Shown piece after piece: positions 34,569 through 46,579 of a stretch of DNA of 64,000 nt. The notes beneath the pieces are model-generated. The model had not been told where the DNA came from and searched no databases. It saw only the letters and a list, made by a program, of their open reading frames with translations. The position numbers were made by a program, and so were the translations under genes. Positions within the stretch are counted from its first letter, which is position 1. Every line of letters begins with the position of its first letter. Source of the DNA: Acanthochlamys bracteata (lineage: Eukaryota; Streptophyta; Magnoliopsida; Pandanales; Velloziaceae); the NCBI GenBank assembly GCA_019914995.1, contig CM034143.1:2420501-2484500 (forward strand), written 5' to 3'.

Positions 34569-37500
34569 TTAATTACCTATTCTAGCTGCCCCCTTCTGCG
34601 GTAATGCATCGTTCCACACTGTGAATAATGGAGCTCCATGGCAAGCCCTGACATGACCGGTCATCTCCGGCATGACAGCTTGCGCCTCAGCAGTCGGCAT
34701 CCAAGTGTTGGTACAAGCACTGCTCTGTTGATCATACACATTTGCCTTTGCGACGCTTAATCCAGACTGCTGTGAGAGGTAGTACGCGTTCCTAGCGGCA
34801 GCATAAGACTGATCAGAACTCACCAGCATTGTTTCGCTATCACCGTAGCTGCTGCTGCCTTGGTTGTTTGCCTGGTTATGGTGATCGGCAATCACCGTAG
34901 TTATTGGAGTATACACATTAGTATTGCTTCCTCCCATGTTACTAAAGATGTTGGAAGTGGAGCCAGTGCTGTGCTCCATTGACGAAGCATCAATGCTCAT
35001 CAGACTCTCTGTTGCAACCGAAGGTGAATGGAAGAAGTTGTGATGTGTAGTGTTGCTTCCTAGATGTAGATGGTGGAGATCTTGCAAGCTGTGACCGGGG
35101 GCCATGATTGTGTCTTGCTCCTGTTTGCACCAAGCCTTCTGCTGCTGCTGCCCGTAAGGGTAGCTGTAGAGGCCTGCAGGAGGTTGAGCTTGCTGGAAAG
35201 CAATAGTTGGCCAACTGTTATAGTAGTGAGATCCGTCGTAAGTTACATCTGTAATCCGCCAAGTAGGATCATTGATGCTGTCATTGTCAGTCCTTCGGCC
35301 ATCGAATGTTGGTGAATGGTCGGAGGAGTCCTTGAGCCGCTTCGCAGCTGCACCGATTGGCAGAGTGCTGCTCTCTAGAATGCCCTTGACATCGTAGTGG
35401 CTCATTTCAAAGTTGGTGACAGCATTCAGGCCTCGGAATTTGATTGCTGCAATATCGTAAGCCTCTGCAGCTTCTTCCTGGGTAGCTGATCAATTAACTA
35501 ATGAGTTAGTTAGGCATGCCATAAAAGGTGCAGACACTAGACAGACAGACAGCTATCATCAACATGGGCATTTTTTGTGTTGTTTGAATTATAGTTGAAA
35601 ACTTAAAAAAAGAGAAGACTTACTGAATGTGCCCAAGTAGAGATCTTTGTTTCCAGCTACTCTTCCAATCCTTGCTTGCCACCTTCCATGTAGATGATGC
35701 CTGCCAAAGTTGACAAAACTCAACATTTAGTTCTTAGTTGAAGTGAGGACCATGTTAGCTAAAATGAGAACCTTCTTTTCCATCTTAACAACAAAATGTT
35801 TGGATAAAGAAAACTTAACATGCCTTGTTACACCACGATAGATTGATGCGCCTCGAGAAAACCCACTGCTTTTCCTGTTATGAGTACAAACAATCACTGC
35901 ATTAGGTTGATGTTATTCGATTACAGTTTATGAGAAGGATAAATCATATAAGATACTATACCTTCTAAGAGATGCAATATATTCCAGCCTATTCATGTGC
36001 TTCATTTCCTCCAGTTCCTTCTCGTAATTGCTCACCTAAATAAAGAAAGCAAGTTGAGTGAATCGACTTAAATCCGTTCATTGTTGTAGTATATATGTTA
36101 AGACTAGAAACACAATAGTAAGTAGAAAATATTTCAAAAAAGTTTTACAGGGAAGTTAGTTGTTGTGGTTGGACCCCAGTATTTCAGGGCTGCTAAATCA
36201 TATGATCTTGCTGCCTTGTCTTCTTTGTCATAACCTCCTGTTAACGAAAATTTCTAACTAAATCAGTAGTTTGCAGATAAATTGGAGAAAATCAAAGAAA
36301 ATATAGTGGGAAAAGAATTGACAATGCGTTTTATAGATAAACTTACCCAAATAAACTGGATCAGACAACGCAGAGAAGATTCATTCCCACAATAAGAATT
36401 CCATTGAAGCGAAAATATTAGAAAGTGAAAATAGATTTGAGATTAGTGTTATTTAAGCCATAAATTAATTGATGTTCAAGAGATGATATATATATGAAGC
36501 TAGCATGTATACGTAATATTGTATACCTTGTCTACCCTTCCTGGTCTGGCCTTCTCTTCTGCAACTATTGTCCCACAGATGAGCCTCATACCTTCCTGTC
36601 CACCGGTGTCTGCCAGAAACAATAGCAAAAGGAATGAAGAGTTAATTAGTTATCGATCAAATAGAAATTTTTTAAATAAAAAGTAATTATGTAAAAAGTG
36701 TGTTTGATATATTCCGAGAGGTTTATTAGTGTATATAAACAGAATGTGGGAGTTACATGCATAGGATTTCTATTCCTTTCTTAATGAATCAATACTACCT
36801 TCACAAAAAACATTTATTCAGATAAAAGAATAGAAAATTAGGTATGATCATCTGATAGTAATGGAATGTCGAATATACAGAAGAATAGCACCTCAGGAAC
36901 AGGTAAAGGTGTGTTTGAAATTTGTATCAGAAAGAAGAAATATTTCTTTACTGAATAATTCCAATGATTTAAAAGATTATAGCTTCAAGTAAAACCAGGT
37001 TGAAGTAGTGACGAGAATGTTTTGAGTATACAGCAGTGAGTGTTGATAAGAGTCAAAACTTGTGAATGCATCGATCTGAATGACTAATTTTCCCTTTATA
37101 ATTAAGTTAATATTATAAATCTCCAAAGTGATCATAAATTAACAAGTTTGGGATGGAAGATAATTATTGTAAACATCGAAATAAGCAAGCACAGACCAGA
37201 AATGGTGAATCAAAACAAACCACGGAACTCTTCATTCATCGAAAAAGATGAAGATTCATACCTTGTAACTCCCCGGTAAATGGAAGTCCTTTGCCCGCAC
37301 TTATCGACAGATTTCCTCGGCACCGCTTGGTCTATTGCACCATTCTGTGCATCAAGCCCGTTACCTCTCTGCCGCGCCTGCTGCTTCTCCGACGACGAAG
37401 AACACTCATCTCCTCCTCCTACCTTTGCTCCGTCAGCAGCTGGAAAAAGAGGTAAAGAAGAGCTTGACTGCGAACCGGTGCTCATCGACAGCGACAAGCT

Positions 37501-38324
37501 CTGAGAGTTCCCCACAATTGCACCACCACCGCCACCACTATTACCCATCATCATTCCTTTAGCTACAGATACGGTTCCGTTATTAACGATTTCCGGTTGT
37601 GGTACTGGTTGGTTACACAACCAAGATTTGATCATAGCGAGCCCAAAAGAGCTACTGTTGTTCATGGAATTGTTATTGTTACCGCTTGAGGGCATCGCTG
37701 GAGGTTGGAGAGAACAATTGGAGAACATGTAATGATCTCCGGTGGTGGTATTAACGTAAGCCGCCCCAGAGTTCGAACTAAGCTTCTGATGATCGTTATC
37801 AGAGAAGGAGTTGCCTCCGAGGAAGTCCTCCAACTTTGGAACTTCATCCTGATCTATGGTGTTGTTCTGGTTGCAACTTGATTTTACAAGCACCGGAAGT
37901 TCTGAAGTAGAATTGCCTGCTCTAAAATGATCCAAACCTTTCATGTTCGAATCTGTCGATACCAAAAAACAACACAAAATAACTATTAAAAGGTTCCGAA
38001 ATCTACAAACAGAAAAGCTTGTTTTCTCTTGTTTATCATCATCTGAATATATATATATATCTTAGTACCGTGTGTTTGATAATGACTAGTGTTGTTGTTT
38101 CTGTTGAAGGCTTGAAGGAGACCAAAAGAAGAGAGTGGAGCGGGTGTTGTGTCAGATGATATACCGAAGCAGTCGGCGGAAACATCGCCGCCGGAAATAA
38201 GCCGAGAAATGGCAGTAGGAAACTGTGGGTTATGAGTAATAGTCTGGTGATACTGGTTATGAGCGACTTGTTGAACTTCTTGAGGTGAAAGAGAGAAGGC
38301 CAACCAGTTGTTCATGGAAGACAT
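34569..38324 (-). CDS. BBM: BABY BOOM/PLETHORA-type AP2 transcription factor, 9 exons, 748 aa
   Basis: euANT-clade double-AP2 transcription factor, controlling embryo and meristem identity in known orthologues. Exons (-): 38324-38069, 37952-37262, 36609-36527, 36355-36347, 36237-36149, 36035-35962, 35874-35824, 35700-35624, 35485-34569; all phases agree. The N-terminus [16 protein letters not shown], the PKLEDFLGG and [10 protein letters not shown] motifs and the C-terminal APLFTVWND match BBM rather than other AIL members. AP2-R1 spans about residues 306-376 ([30 protein letters not shown]), the linker is [20 protein letters not shown], and R2 spans about 408-470 ([43 protein letters not shown]). 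Exon 4 is 9 nt (part of VYLG), as in the ANT family. Intron 7 starts with GC. R2 reads HHLHGRWQ where HHQHGRWQ is usual (L421, 35691-35693). The C-terminus is extended past VWND by 11 residues. The frame is intact. Confidence 0.95.
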
Positions 38325-38373
38325 CAGATGGCTAGCTAGTTGAATTCTTTCTTCCAGATACCGGAGATAAAAT

Positions 38374-38426
38374 TTAGGGTTTGCAAAAGATCATTAATTG
38401 AGAAAACAAGAGAAGAAACAAACCAT
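38374..38426 (-). promoter_or_regulatory. Two overlapping upstream ORFs in the probable BBM leader
   Basis: uORF1 (38426-38394) reads MVCFFSCFLN then stop. Its stop overlaps the ATG of uORF2 (38394-38374), which reads MIFCKP then stop, by one base. uORF2 ends 50 nt before the main ATG. They matter only if the transcript starts upstream near the TATA-like site at 38572-38582, which is inferred. Confidence 0.4.
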
Positions 38427-38571
38427 TAACAGACTGATCAAGAGAAGAAGGAAGAGGAAGAAGCTTGGGAAGAGAGAAGAAAGGGTAAGAACAAAAAAAA
38501 GAAAAGTATATTGACCCAAGAGAGAACTTGATAACATTTCAAAGATTATTAAGTAAAAAATAAGAGTGTTG

Positions 38572-38582
38572 TTATATATATA
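38572..38582 (-). promoter_or_regulatory. Possible TATA box of the BBM-like gene
   Basis: GTATATATATAAC on the minus strand, about 250 bp upstream of the ATG. The leader that follows is CT-rich (TTCTTCTCTCTTCCC words), as plant leaders often are. A second AT-rich candidate, TTTAAATAG, lies at about 38620. Confidence 0.4.
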
Positions 38583-38982
38583 CACACATGAAGAAATTCT
38601 TCATTTCTCTTTCTCTATACTATTTAAACCCAATCTCTTGTCTCTTAGAGAAGGTAATGCTAGCTAGCAGTATGTAGGTGTTTGTGTTACTTGTTAGATT
38701 AGAATATTTAAAAAAAAAGAGTTATTATACTTGTTTATGAAGTTAGATTTTTGGTAGTGTTCTCTTGTTCATCATCCTATATATATTTTATACGTTGAGT
38801 TGATTCTATATATGTATGTTATATTATTCTTAAAGTTGACTAAACAAAATGAATGTTGAGAAATTCTGCACATGTAAATATCTATATTTTGAGTCTCTTT
38901 GTTATTTATGATTTGTACTCAATATAAGTAATCTTCTCAGATCTCATGTATAAATTCTTGCTCAATTCTCTAATCATGATTA

Positions 38983-39238
38983 GGGCATTTGGGGAATATT
39001 TTTAAAATAAAAATTTTTCTAAAATGAAAAGCTTTTTATTCTATTTCAAAAAATAAGTTCTATTTTTTTATCTAAAAAAGTAATAAGTATAACCAATAAT
39101 AAGACCAATTACGTAAAATTTGTTTATATATTTAAATTTTTAGAAGAAATTTTATAAAATATTATAATATATTTATTTAAAAAATATAAACTGAATAGCA
39201 TTTTTTTGAAATATGAAAAAAACCAATCCCAAACGCTC
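38983..39238 (+). repeat. MITE family A copy
   Basis: From GGGCATTTGGGGAATATTTT to ACCAATCCCAAACGCTC, with the internal AAAGTAATAAGTATA and CCAATTACGTAAAATTTG landmarks. Same orientation as the 29590 copy. Confidence 0.7.
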
Positions 39239-39347
39239 AATGCATTGGCAAGCATGCCTTCATACTGCAGATTTGAATCAATCCTTTTTCATTCTCACAT
39301 TTATATTGATTGAATTGAATGTATTGATTCATAATCTTTGTAGATAA

Positions 39348-39768
39348 TGTTTGGAAGTAGTTTTCAACTTTTTCTTTAATTTTTAATTTTATATTTCTCA
39401 ATAAATATTCTATATTATTTTATGAATTTTTAATTTTTTTTAAAATACATAAAAATTTATTCCGTAAGATTCTGTATTGATTACTTTTATTTTTAAATAA
39501 AAAAATAAGGTCGTTTTTAAAAATTTCTAAATATTTTGGTTTCAAAAAAATATCTTTCAAAAACACTCTTATTTAAAAAAAAAATAGAAGTCTTTTATAA
39601 TTTTTTGAAAAAAATTTTATACTTATAATTATCATGATATCTAAATCATCCATATTCTTTAAATTTTGAAAATTTTTTGTACAATGCTATACATAACTTT
39701 TTTGAATTTGAAAAGTCGTAAAAAGCATCCCTCAAATGGGATGCCAAGCAAGCCTTAACATGGATGCT
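39348..39768 (-). repeat. Diverged MITE family A copy joined to a family B copy
   Basis: 39348-39590 follows family A in reverse (AATGTTTGGAAGTAGTTTTC onward). It runs straight into sequence ending AAATGGGATGCCAAGCAAGC, the terminus of family B seen at 4329. The boundary between them is uncertain. Confidence 0.45.
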
Positions 39769-40471
39769 TGGCTACTTCACCAATAGAACCTATAATATCT
39801 GCATGCATGGAATTAAACTACTCTCTTTTCCAAAGCAAATCAAAGCAAGGAATACTTGCAACCTATTGAAGAACACCCACGCCTGACAAAAGTGTAAAAC
39901 TAAAAAAAAGTGAAGCCCATTACTTCCGTATACACTAGATCCATATATGCTTATTCATGGCAGCATTCTCCTCTATATTAACCATGATTGATGACTAGCT
40001 CTCTCTCTCTCTCGCTATATGTACACCTAAGTAATTAAGTAGTTACCCATGTCCTAACTGGTGAAATTCCAAAGTGTCTCTGCCATGTTAGCAACTGCAC
40101 AACAGAACTTTTTATGAACACTGCTTGCTTATAATTTTCAGTTAACGCAAATGCTCATACCTGTGTCTTATGTTAGAATGAAGAAACATAGAGAAAACGA
40201 GCTATATTGTAGAGAAACTAGTCCTACTAGAGAACAATTTATGGCAATATCAGATCAGTTTTGCATGCAACTTGTGAGTTGTTCTTTCATGCTCATCAAG
40301 AAGGGTTTGAACTTGCAAAATACTCTATTTTTGTGTATATAACACTTTGTCTACTCATGCGAACCCTTCTACATCCACTAAATAACACCCCTTCGATATG
40401 TTCTTCTTTCTAGCTCTTTACATGTATGTGCACAAAGCAAAAAATATAACTGATTAAAAAGTTGAAATAAG

Positions 40472-40554
40472 TGTTGAAGTGAGTTGATTTTACAATAGTG
40501 ATCTTATGTATATATATATTGGGTATTATGAAATAAAATATATGTATTTTTATA
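40472..40554 (+). repeat. Left LTR of the copia fossil
   Basis: Begins TGTTGAAG; shares TTGATTTTACAATA, CTTATGTA and TATTATGAAATAAAATA with the right copy. Confidence 0.85.
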
Positions 40555-40920
40555 TGATATCTAGAGTATTAAAACTCTAGCTGTCACTCGCTCATTGCCA
40601 CATGTCAAAGATCAAATTTTCGACAATCTTCGCAGGATTCCGATGGCTCACTAGAGCTACCCGACGACCTCACCAGATCCCAATGATCTTACAAGAATTC
40701 GGGTGACTCACTAGATTTAACCGATGGCTTCACCAAAACAGACCGCTTGCAGACTTACTGCCTCGCCGCGCTCGAAGCAGGCGCTATCTCTGCACTGCTC
40801 GTGAACCGAAGAAAATTGCCAAATCGAACTAGGAACGTCAAATTGAACCGAGCCTTGCTAGACTAGGCTGCTCTACTGCTGTTGGACTAGACATCTCTGT
40901 TTGACTAGATTGGGCTACTA

Positions 40921-41371
40921 CTATAGGTGTAAATATAGGCGGGTTGGAACTGGCCCGGCTAGGCCTGCCATATTAAGTGAATACATCGGGCCAGACTAGT
41001 CTAGTCCTGTTTCAGTAAACGGATCAGGTAGCTCCGGCTTGATTTTATTTTTTATAACTCGATTCAGCCCACTTATCCGATATATTTTTTATTTTTTAAA
41101 TAATAAAAATAAAATAAAGATTAAATATTTTTTATTATTAAAAATTATAGTTTTATTATATAAAAATATTTTTAAATTAAAATTTGACCTGTCAATGGTC
41201 AATGTTGATCCATCAATATCAATAGTACCCAGATAGACAGGCCGCCCGAAGAACCGGGTCGAACTAGCCCGATCCTGTCATTATTCACCGGGCCGAGGTG
41301 GGTCAAGCCGCGAGCGGACTGATCGGGCCACGAGCCTGCCTGTTTGACTCGGCCCAGTTTTACATCTCTAG
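40921..41371. repeat. TIR element (GGCCCGG-rich) nested in the copia fossil
   Basis: Ends are CTATAGGTGTAAA and TTTACATCTCTAG, an imperfect 13-bp terminal inverted pair. The subterminal parts are rich in GGCCCGG, CGGGTCG and CGGGCCG words around an AT-rich core. Non-coding. Its position inside the copia element shows it arrived later. Confidence 0.7.
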
Positions 41372-44300
41372 TTGTTAGACAATCTGGTGTGCTAGTTGCT
41401 ACAAAGCTGAACCGATTGTAAGGCTGCTATAGTAGACAAATTGAACATGGAGCAATCATATCAAGAGAACTCCATAACTTTTGTTTTAGAAGACTTGACA
41501 ATCCAAATGGCATATGTATTGACTCAGAACTAGATTTAGAATTAGCATCTAATTTATAACTCATTCGCTACACAGATCAATATCAAGTTGAATGGCACCA
41601 ATAACACTTTATGTCCCAAGTTGTAGAAATATATATCTCAGTTAAGGATAAGTTGGAATATATTAATGGAGATCTTCTATAACTTTCACCAACTGATTTG
41701 ACTTCCAGAAAATAGAGAACTGAAAATTTAATTATAAGGAGGTGGCTGATCATGGACTCTAGTTTGATTGATAATTTTATTCAGTTTTCCATAGCAAAGA
41801 TAGTATGTGATGCTGTTGCTACAATCTACTTTGATGGCAGTGATATCTTCCACGTGTATAATCTCAAAAGCCGAGTCGGCCGAGTGAGACAAGCCGGAGA
41901 ATCTATTGAAGTATATAACATTTCACAAGATTTGTAGAAGAAAATTAGTTTTCGCCATTCTAACCTAATAGAGTATGCAACAAATATATAAAATTACAAC
42001 TCTATGCTACATGAGAATATAGTATATATCTTTCTTGATAGATTAGATGATTGTCTTGATAGAGTACGAAGTGATGTACTTTAGATTATACCATTTTCTA
42101 CAGTAAAATATGCATATGCTTATGTTGGAAGAGAAGACTCGAGTCAAGCCGTAATAATGACAAAAACATTGCATCTAGCTCAGCATGATTTGTAGGGGAG
42201 AAAGCAGATCATCTTCTGTTCAGATAGTACATACTGGCAATATGACAAAGACAAGATCAACTTTAGAAAAAATAACTACAACTTTAAGGCCGAATATGCA
42301 ACTAGAAGGGGGATGCCCACATTGCGGAAAGGCGAAACATATATGTGATATATGTTTTAAACTACACAGATATTCAGATTGTTGGAATAAATTTAAGGCT
42401 AAAAAGCAACGTGATGCTGTCGCTAGTAGTAGTGCGAATTGAGCTATTATGGTAAATGTGGAATCTCAATTATTCTTTATCTCACAGGTCGACCCTTCAA
42501 TACTTTTTACTCTAATAGTACGTCCACTAGGAAAGATCCAGGTAACTATAATTATACTTTATTTGATTCTACTTATAATGACTATCATGGATGGAAATTG
42601 AATTCGGAAGCAACTGATCATATAATATATAACTCTCGCGACCTCATCAATACTATTAAACCAAGAGGGAATTTATTGCTAATGCTAATGGAGTCATGTC
42701 TCTAGTCACATGAGCTGAAACTGTAGCTGTCACCCTTTTTCTCATTACCGAAATACATTACTTGTCACATCTCTTTCAAATAAATTATTATTTATGGGAC
42801 AGTTTACTGATGAGTTGAGTAATTGTGTACATATGTATATTTTGTCTTCTTCAGAATATTATGAATAAAGAGATTATTGGTTATGGTAATAAGAGAGAAG
42901 GTTGTACTATATTGATGACTTCTGTCCTGGCAAAGAAAATCACATCCAACACTCATAGATAGGAAAATCTGAAAAAATTTGGTTATGGCATCGTCGATTG
43001 GCTCATCCTTTCTTTAATTATTCAAAATTTTTACTACCAATTTTCTTTTCAAATTTGCATGAATCAGACTTTAAATGCGATGTTTGCATTTTAGCTAAAA
43101 GTTATCGTATTTTTTATCCTTTGAGCTCAAGTAGGAGCTAAAATGGTGTTACTGAAATAAAAAACAAGCACATTTTAGAAAGTATAAGAGCCATCATGAT
43201 CGAAGCACATGTAGCTCAAAGTTTTTTGGTAGATGCAGTGTTTCAGTTGTCGATATACTAAATCGTATGCCTTTTAGAGTACTTGACTTTAAGACTCCAC
43301 TCTATATTTGTTTCATTATGTTTTCTTACCATTAATTTTGATACTTTCACTTTGTATTTTGTGGATGTCTTGTATTTTTGCACGTACATAAAAATCAACA
43401 GACTAAACTTAATCCATATAATGTTTGTTGTATTTTTATGGGATATGCTACATAAAAAAAGATATAGATGCTAACATTTTTTCACGAAGTGCACTAATGT
43501 CACAATGTATGTTACTTTCGTGTAATCTGAATTGTATTTTTCTCCAGTATCTACTTTTACTCTTTAGGGGCAGACACAATATTAAGAACATAATTAGAAC
43601 ACTTGGCCGGAATTTGAAGATGATATTACCTCGATAACGGCTATGTCTCATCCACAGATTCTGTAAAAGATAGAGCAGAAAGAAAGAGATAACTTCAATT
43701 ATATAGTTAAATTTGAAACCACCTCTTATTCTTTAGTATCAGAAGACTCGTTTCCAGAGAATATCCTTAAATAATTTTCCTCCCACTTGATCACTTGATA
43801 GCATGATGGATAGTTTTACAGATTATATGATATCTTTCAGATAGAATCTCGGTGTTTCTCGAGATAGATATTCACCAGATTTTGTGGGATGAAAACCAAA
43901 ATATCTTATTGCTAATTATATTTATCTAAAAAGTTATGGAAACCAGTAAAGATCTTTATAAATCACCTGTCTTTTTGTCATATTCCTAATGGAGTATAAA
44001 AAGCATTGATGGATTCCAAATGGGGTTCAGGCAATAAATGAGAAGATGCAAGCACTACAAAAAAATGAGTCATGGGCTCTTAAAAACCAGTGGGAAGAAA
44101 ACTAGTGAGATATAAATAGATATTCTGGATTAAAAACAGATAGATTTATTGAAAAATACAAAATTAAACTTGTGGCGAAAAGATATACACAGAAACACGG
44201 TATAGATTATCAGAAAATATTTTCACCGATGATCAAGTTGAATACTATCAGAATTTATTACCTCTTGCAGCAAATATGAATTGGTCAATACATCAATTTG

Positions 44301-45491
44301 ATGTAAAAAATACTTTCCTTTATGGTGGTCTTAAGGAAGGAGTACATATGAATATTTTATCAGGATACATTGTACCTTCCCAAGTTGAAATTATGTGTAG
44401 ACTAAAGAAGGCACTATATGGATTAAAATAATCTAGCCATGTATGGTTCAGACGATTCAATATGGTAATGAACAGAGTGGGTTTAAGTGAAGGAACTCCA
44501 ACCAAACACTGTTTATAAAACATCGATAGAAAAAGGTAATAATTCTAATAGTTTATGTTAAGAATATCAAAATAACATGAAATGATGCGTAGAAAACCTC
44601 TACACTGCAGAAGTATTTGGCATTTGAATTTGAAATGAAGGATTTAGGAAAGTTAAAATACTTAGTTATTGAAGTGGCACAATCTAAAAAAAGTATCTTT
44701 CTATCTCAAATGAATGATGTGTTGAACCTAATATCTAATACAAAAATTTAATTATAAATTAGCTAACACTAATTATTCAGAATCATGGTTAAGAAAGTAT
44801 CCTGATTGTGTGTCTACTAAACAAGGAGAGGCATCAAAGAGTAGTTGGAAATTACTTTACTTGTCACACACACAGCATGATATTTGTTATATAGTAAGTG
44901 TGGTAAGTCAATTTATATATTGTCATAGCGAAGATTATATGAATGTTGTGGTTAGAATTTTTCGTTATTTGAAATCTGGTCTAGAAAAAGACCTTATATT
45001 TCTTAAAAATAATCATCTTAAAATTGAAGGATATATAGATATTGATTGGACAGAAAGTGTTACCGATAGAAGGTCTACATTAAGCTTTCTTACCTTTGTT
45101 AAGAAGCAATTTGATCATGTGGAGGAGTAAAAAAGAAAAAATAGTAGCACTAGCTAGTGCTGAAGCTGAATTTAGAGGGAACTTCTTTAGTTAAAAATGC
45201 TATTTATAGAAATTAGTTATCCATCAACGTCTGCGATGAAGTTATTTTGTTACAATAATACAGCCATTAATATTGCTCATAATTCAGTACAATATAATCG
45301 AACCAAATATGTTGATATGGATCGTCATTTTATCAAACAGAAATTCAATGTCAAGACAATTCAATTTTTATTTATAAAATCTGAATATCAACTCGCTGAT
45401 ATACTTACAAAGACTGTCTCTAATAAAATTTTTTTCAACTCACTTGACAAAGTTGGCATTATAAATATTTATGCACAAACCGAAAGAAAAA

Positions 45492-45592
45492 TATCGAACT
45501 GAATTGATTTTACAATATTGACCTTATGTATTCAATGTATATATATGTATTGTGTGTTGGATATTATGAAATAAAATAAATGTATTTCTACA
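45492..45592 (+). repeat. Right LTR of the copia fossil
   Basis: Ends TTTCTACA, followed by the ATAAG duplication; preceded by a purine-rich AAAGAAAAATA tract. Confidence 0.85.
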
Positions 45593-45597
45593 ATAAG

Positions 45598-46578
45598 GAA
45601 GGAAGATAGGGTTTGGAAAGTGCACCCTTAATGAGGACAAGAACCCTTGTCTTAAGGCAGAGAGAGGGCAACTTTACGACAATAAATATATTTATGTAAT
45701 ATGATATTAGGAGGCCCTCGTGAAGGTGTAGACAAACTGGATGGAAACCCATTCGTCCTTCCCCCTCCCTAGCCTAGATTCTCTCTTCTCAAACCCCCCA
45801 AAATCCTATATTTATTATAGTTGCATTACATTAATGAAAGAGATAGACTGTAATGCTTAGTATATATGAAAAATAACTTATTTTATCTAACCTCGGTTGA
45901 AGCAAAGCTTTCTTGCTATCGAGAGAAAAAAAACTTTGACCGTCAAAGAAAGAAAGGAGAGAGGGTGGTAAAACACATGGACATGGCCTCCATATATATA
46001 TATATATCAGGCATATTTTTAAGTTTTAAAAGTATTTTTAATAAACTTTATACAGTATTTTAAAAATTCTTTTAAAATTTAAAATTTTTATTAAATTTTT
46101 ATACATATATATTATTATTTTTTATTAAAAGTATTAAACTCTTTTACTAAACAATTCTAAAATTGTTAGTAATTATCATTACCTATATACATTACACAGC
46201 CCGGTAGAGACGGTCAAAATAACATGCACACCAGATTAGTTAATAATTCGTCGCCTATCGAAAAGATAGAACAAAACAAAGACAGAAGACAAGACTTAAG
46301 TGTTTATACTTATTCGAAATATTTTTTAAAAATTGAAAAATATAAATAGTATAAATAATATATATATATTCTTCAAAAGTTTTACTTTTTAAGCAGTCCA
46401 AAGTGACCACTTACTTTGATGCACTTAAATTTCTAAGCATTTTACCTTTTAATAAAAAAGTTCAATTATCTATTATTCAGTGTGGTTATTGGCACGGCAT
46501 AATTAACATGGTAGTATATCTATATTCTTTGAACTATAACAAGCATAAATTATGAGAAAAATTAAAAAGCCCTTTCTT
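45598..46578. other. Intergenic spacer, no gene seen
   Basis: 45598-45840 is less AT-rich than its surroundings and has a small stem at 45628-45659 (CCTTAATGAGGACAAG... pairing with CTTGTCTTAAGG), but no gene is recognisable. 46015-46140 and 46310-46400 are AT-rich MITE-like fragments. Confidence 0.4.
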
Positions 46579-46579
46579 T

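Larger units (their letters stand above)
38583..40466. other. Upstream region of the BBM-like gene
   Basis: No gene. Contains MITE copies at 38983-39238 and about 39348-39768, and a (CT)8 tract at 39998-40013. Any distal control elements of the BBM-like gene would lie here, but I recognise none. A 63-codon frame at 40151-40342 (+) has no family features. Confidence 0.5.
40472..45592 (+). mobile_element. Ty1/copia LTR retrotransposon fossil with very short LTRs
   Basis: Ends are fixed by LTRs of about 83 and 101 bp and by a 5-bp target duplication ATAAG (40467-40471 and 45593-45597). A primer-binding-like TGATATCTAGAG follows the left LTR. Parts in order: gag with a CCHC-type zinc knuckle near 42310-42400; the integrase zinc region and core near 42960-43260; reverse transcriptase near 44180-44640 (WSIHQFDVKN); RNase H near 45060-45430 (KYVDMDRHF, YQLADILTKT). 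It is broken, with well over ten breaks, and the LTRs have drifted apart, so it is old. A TIR element at 40921-41371 is nested near its left end. Confidence 0.9.

Noticed and set aside
42185-42442. Zinc-knuckle ORF taken as a host CCHC gene
   Set aside because: It lies between copia LTRs and ahead of integrase and reverse-transcriptase regions; it is the gag part of the fossil.
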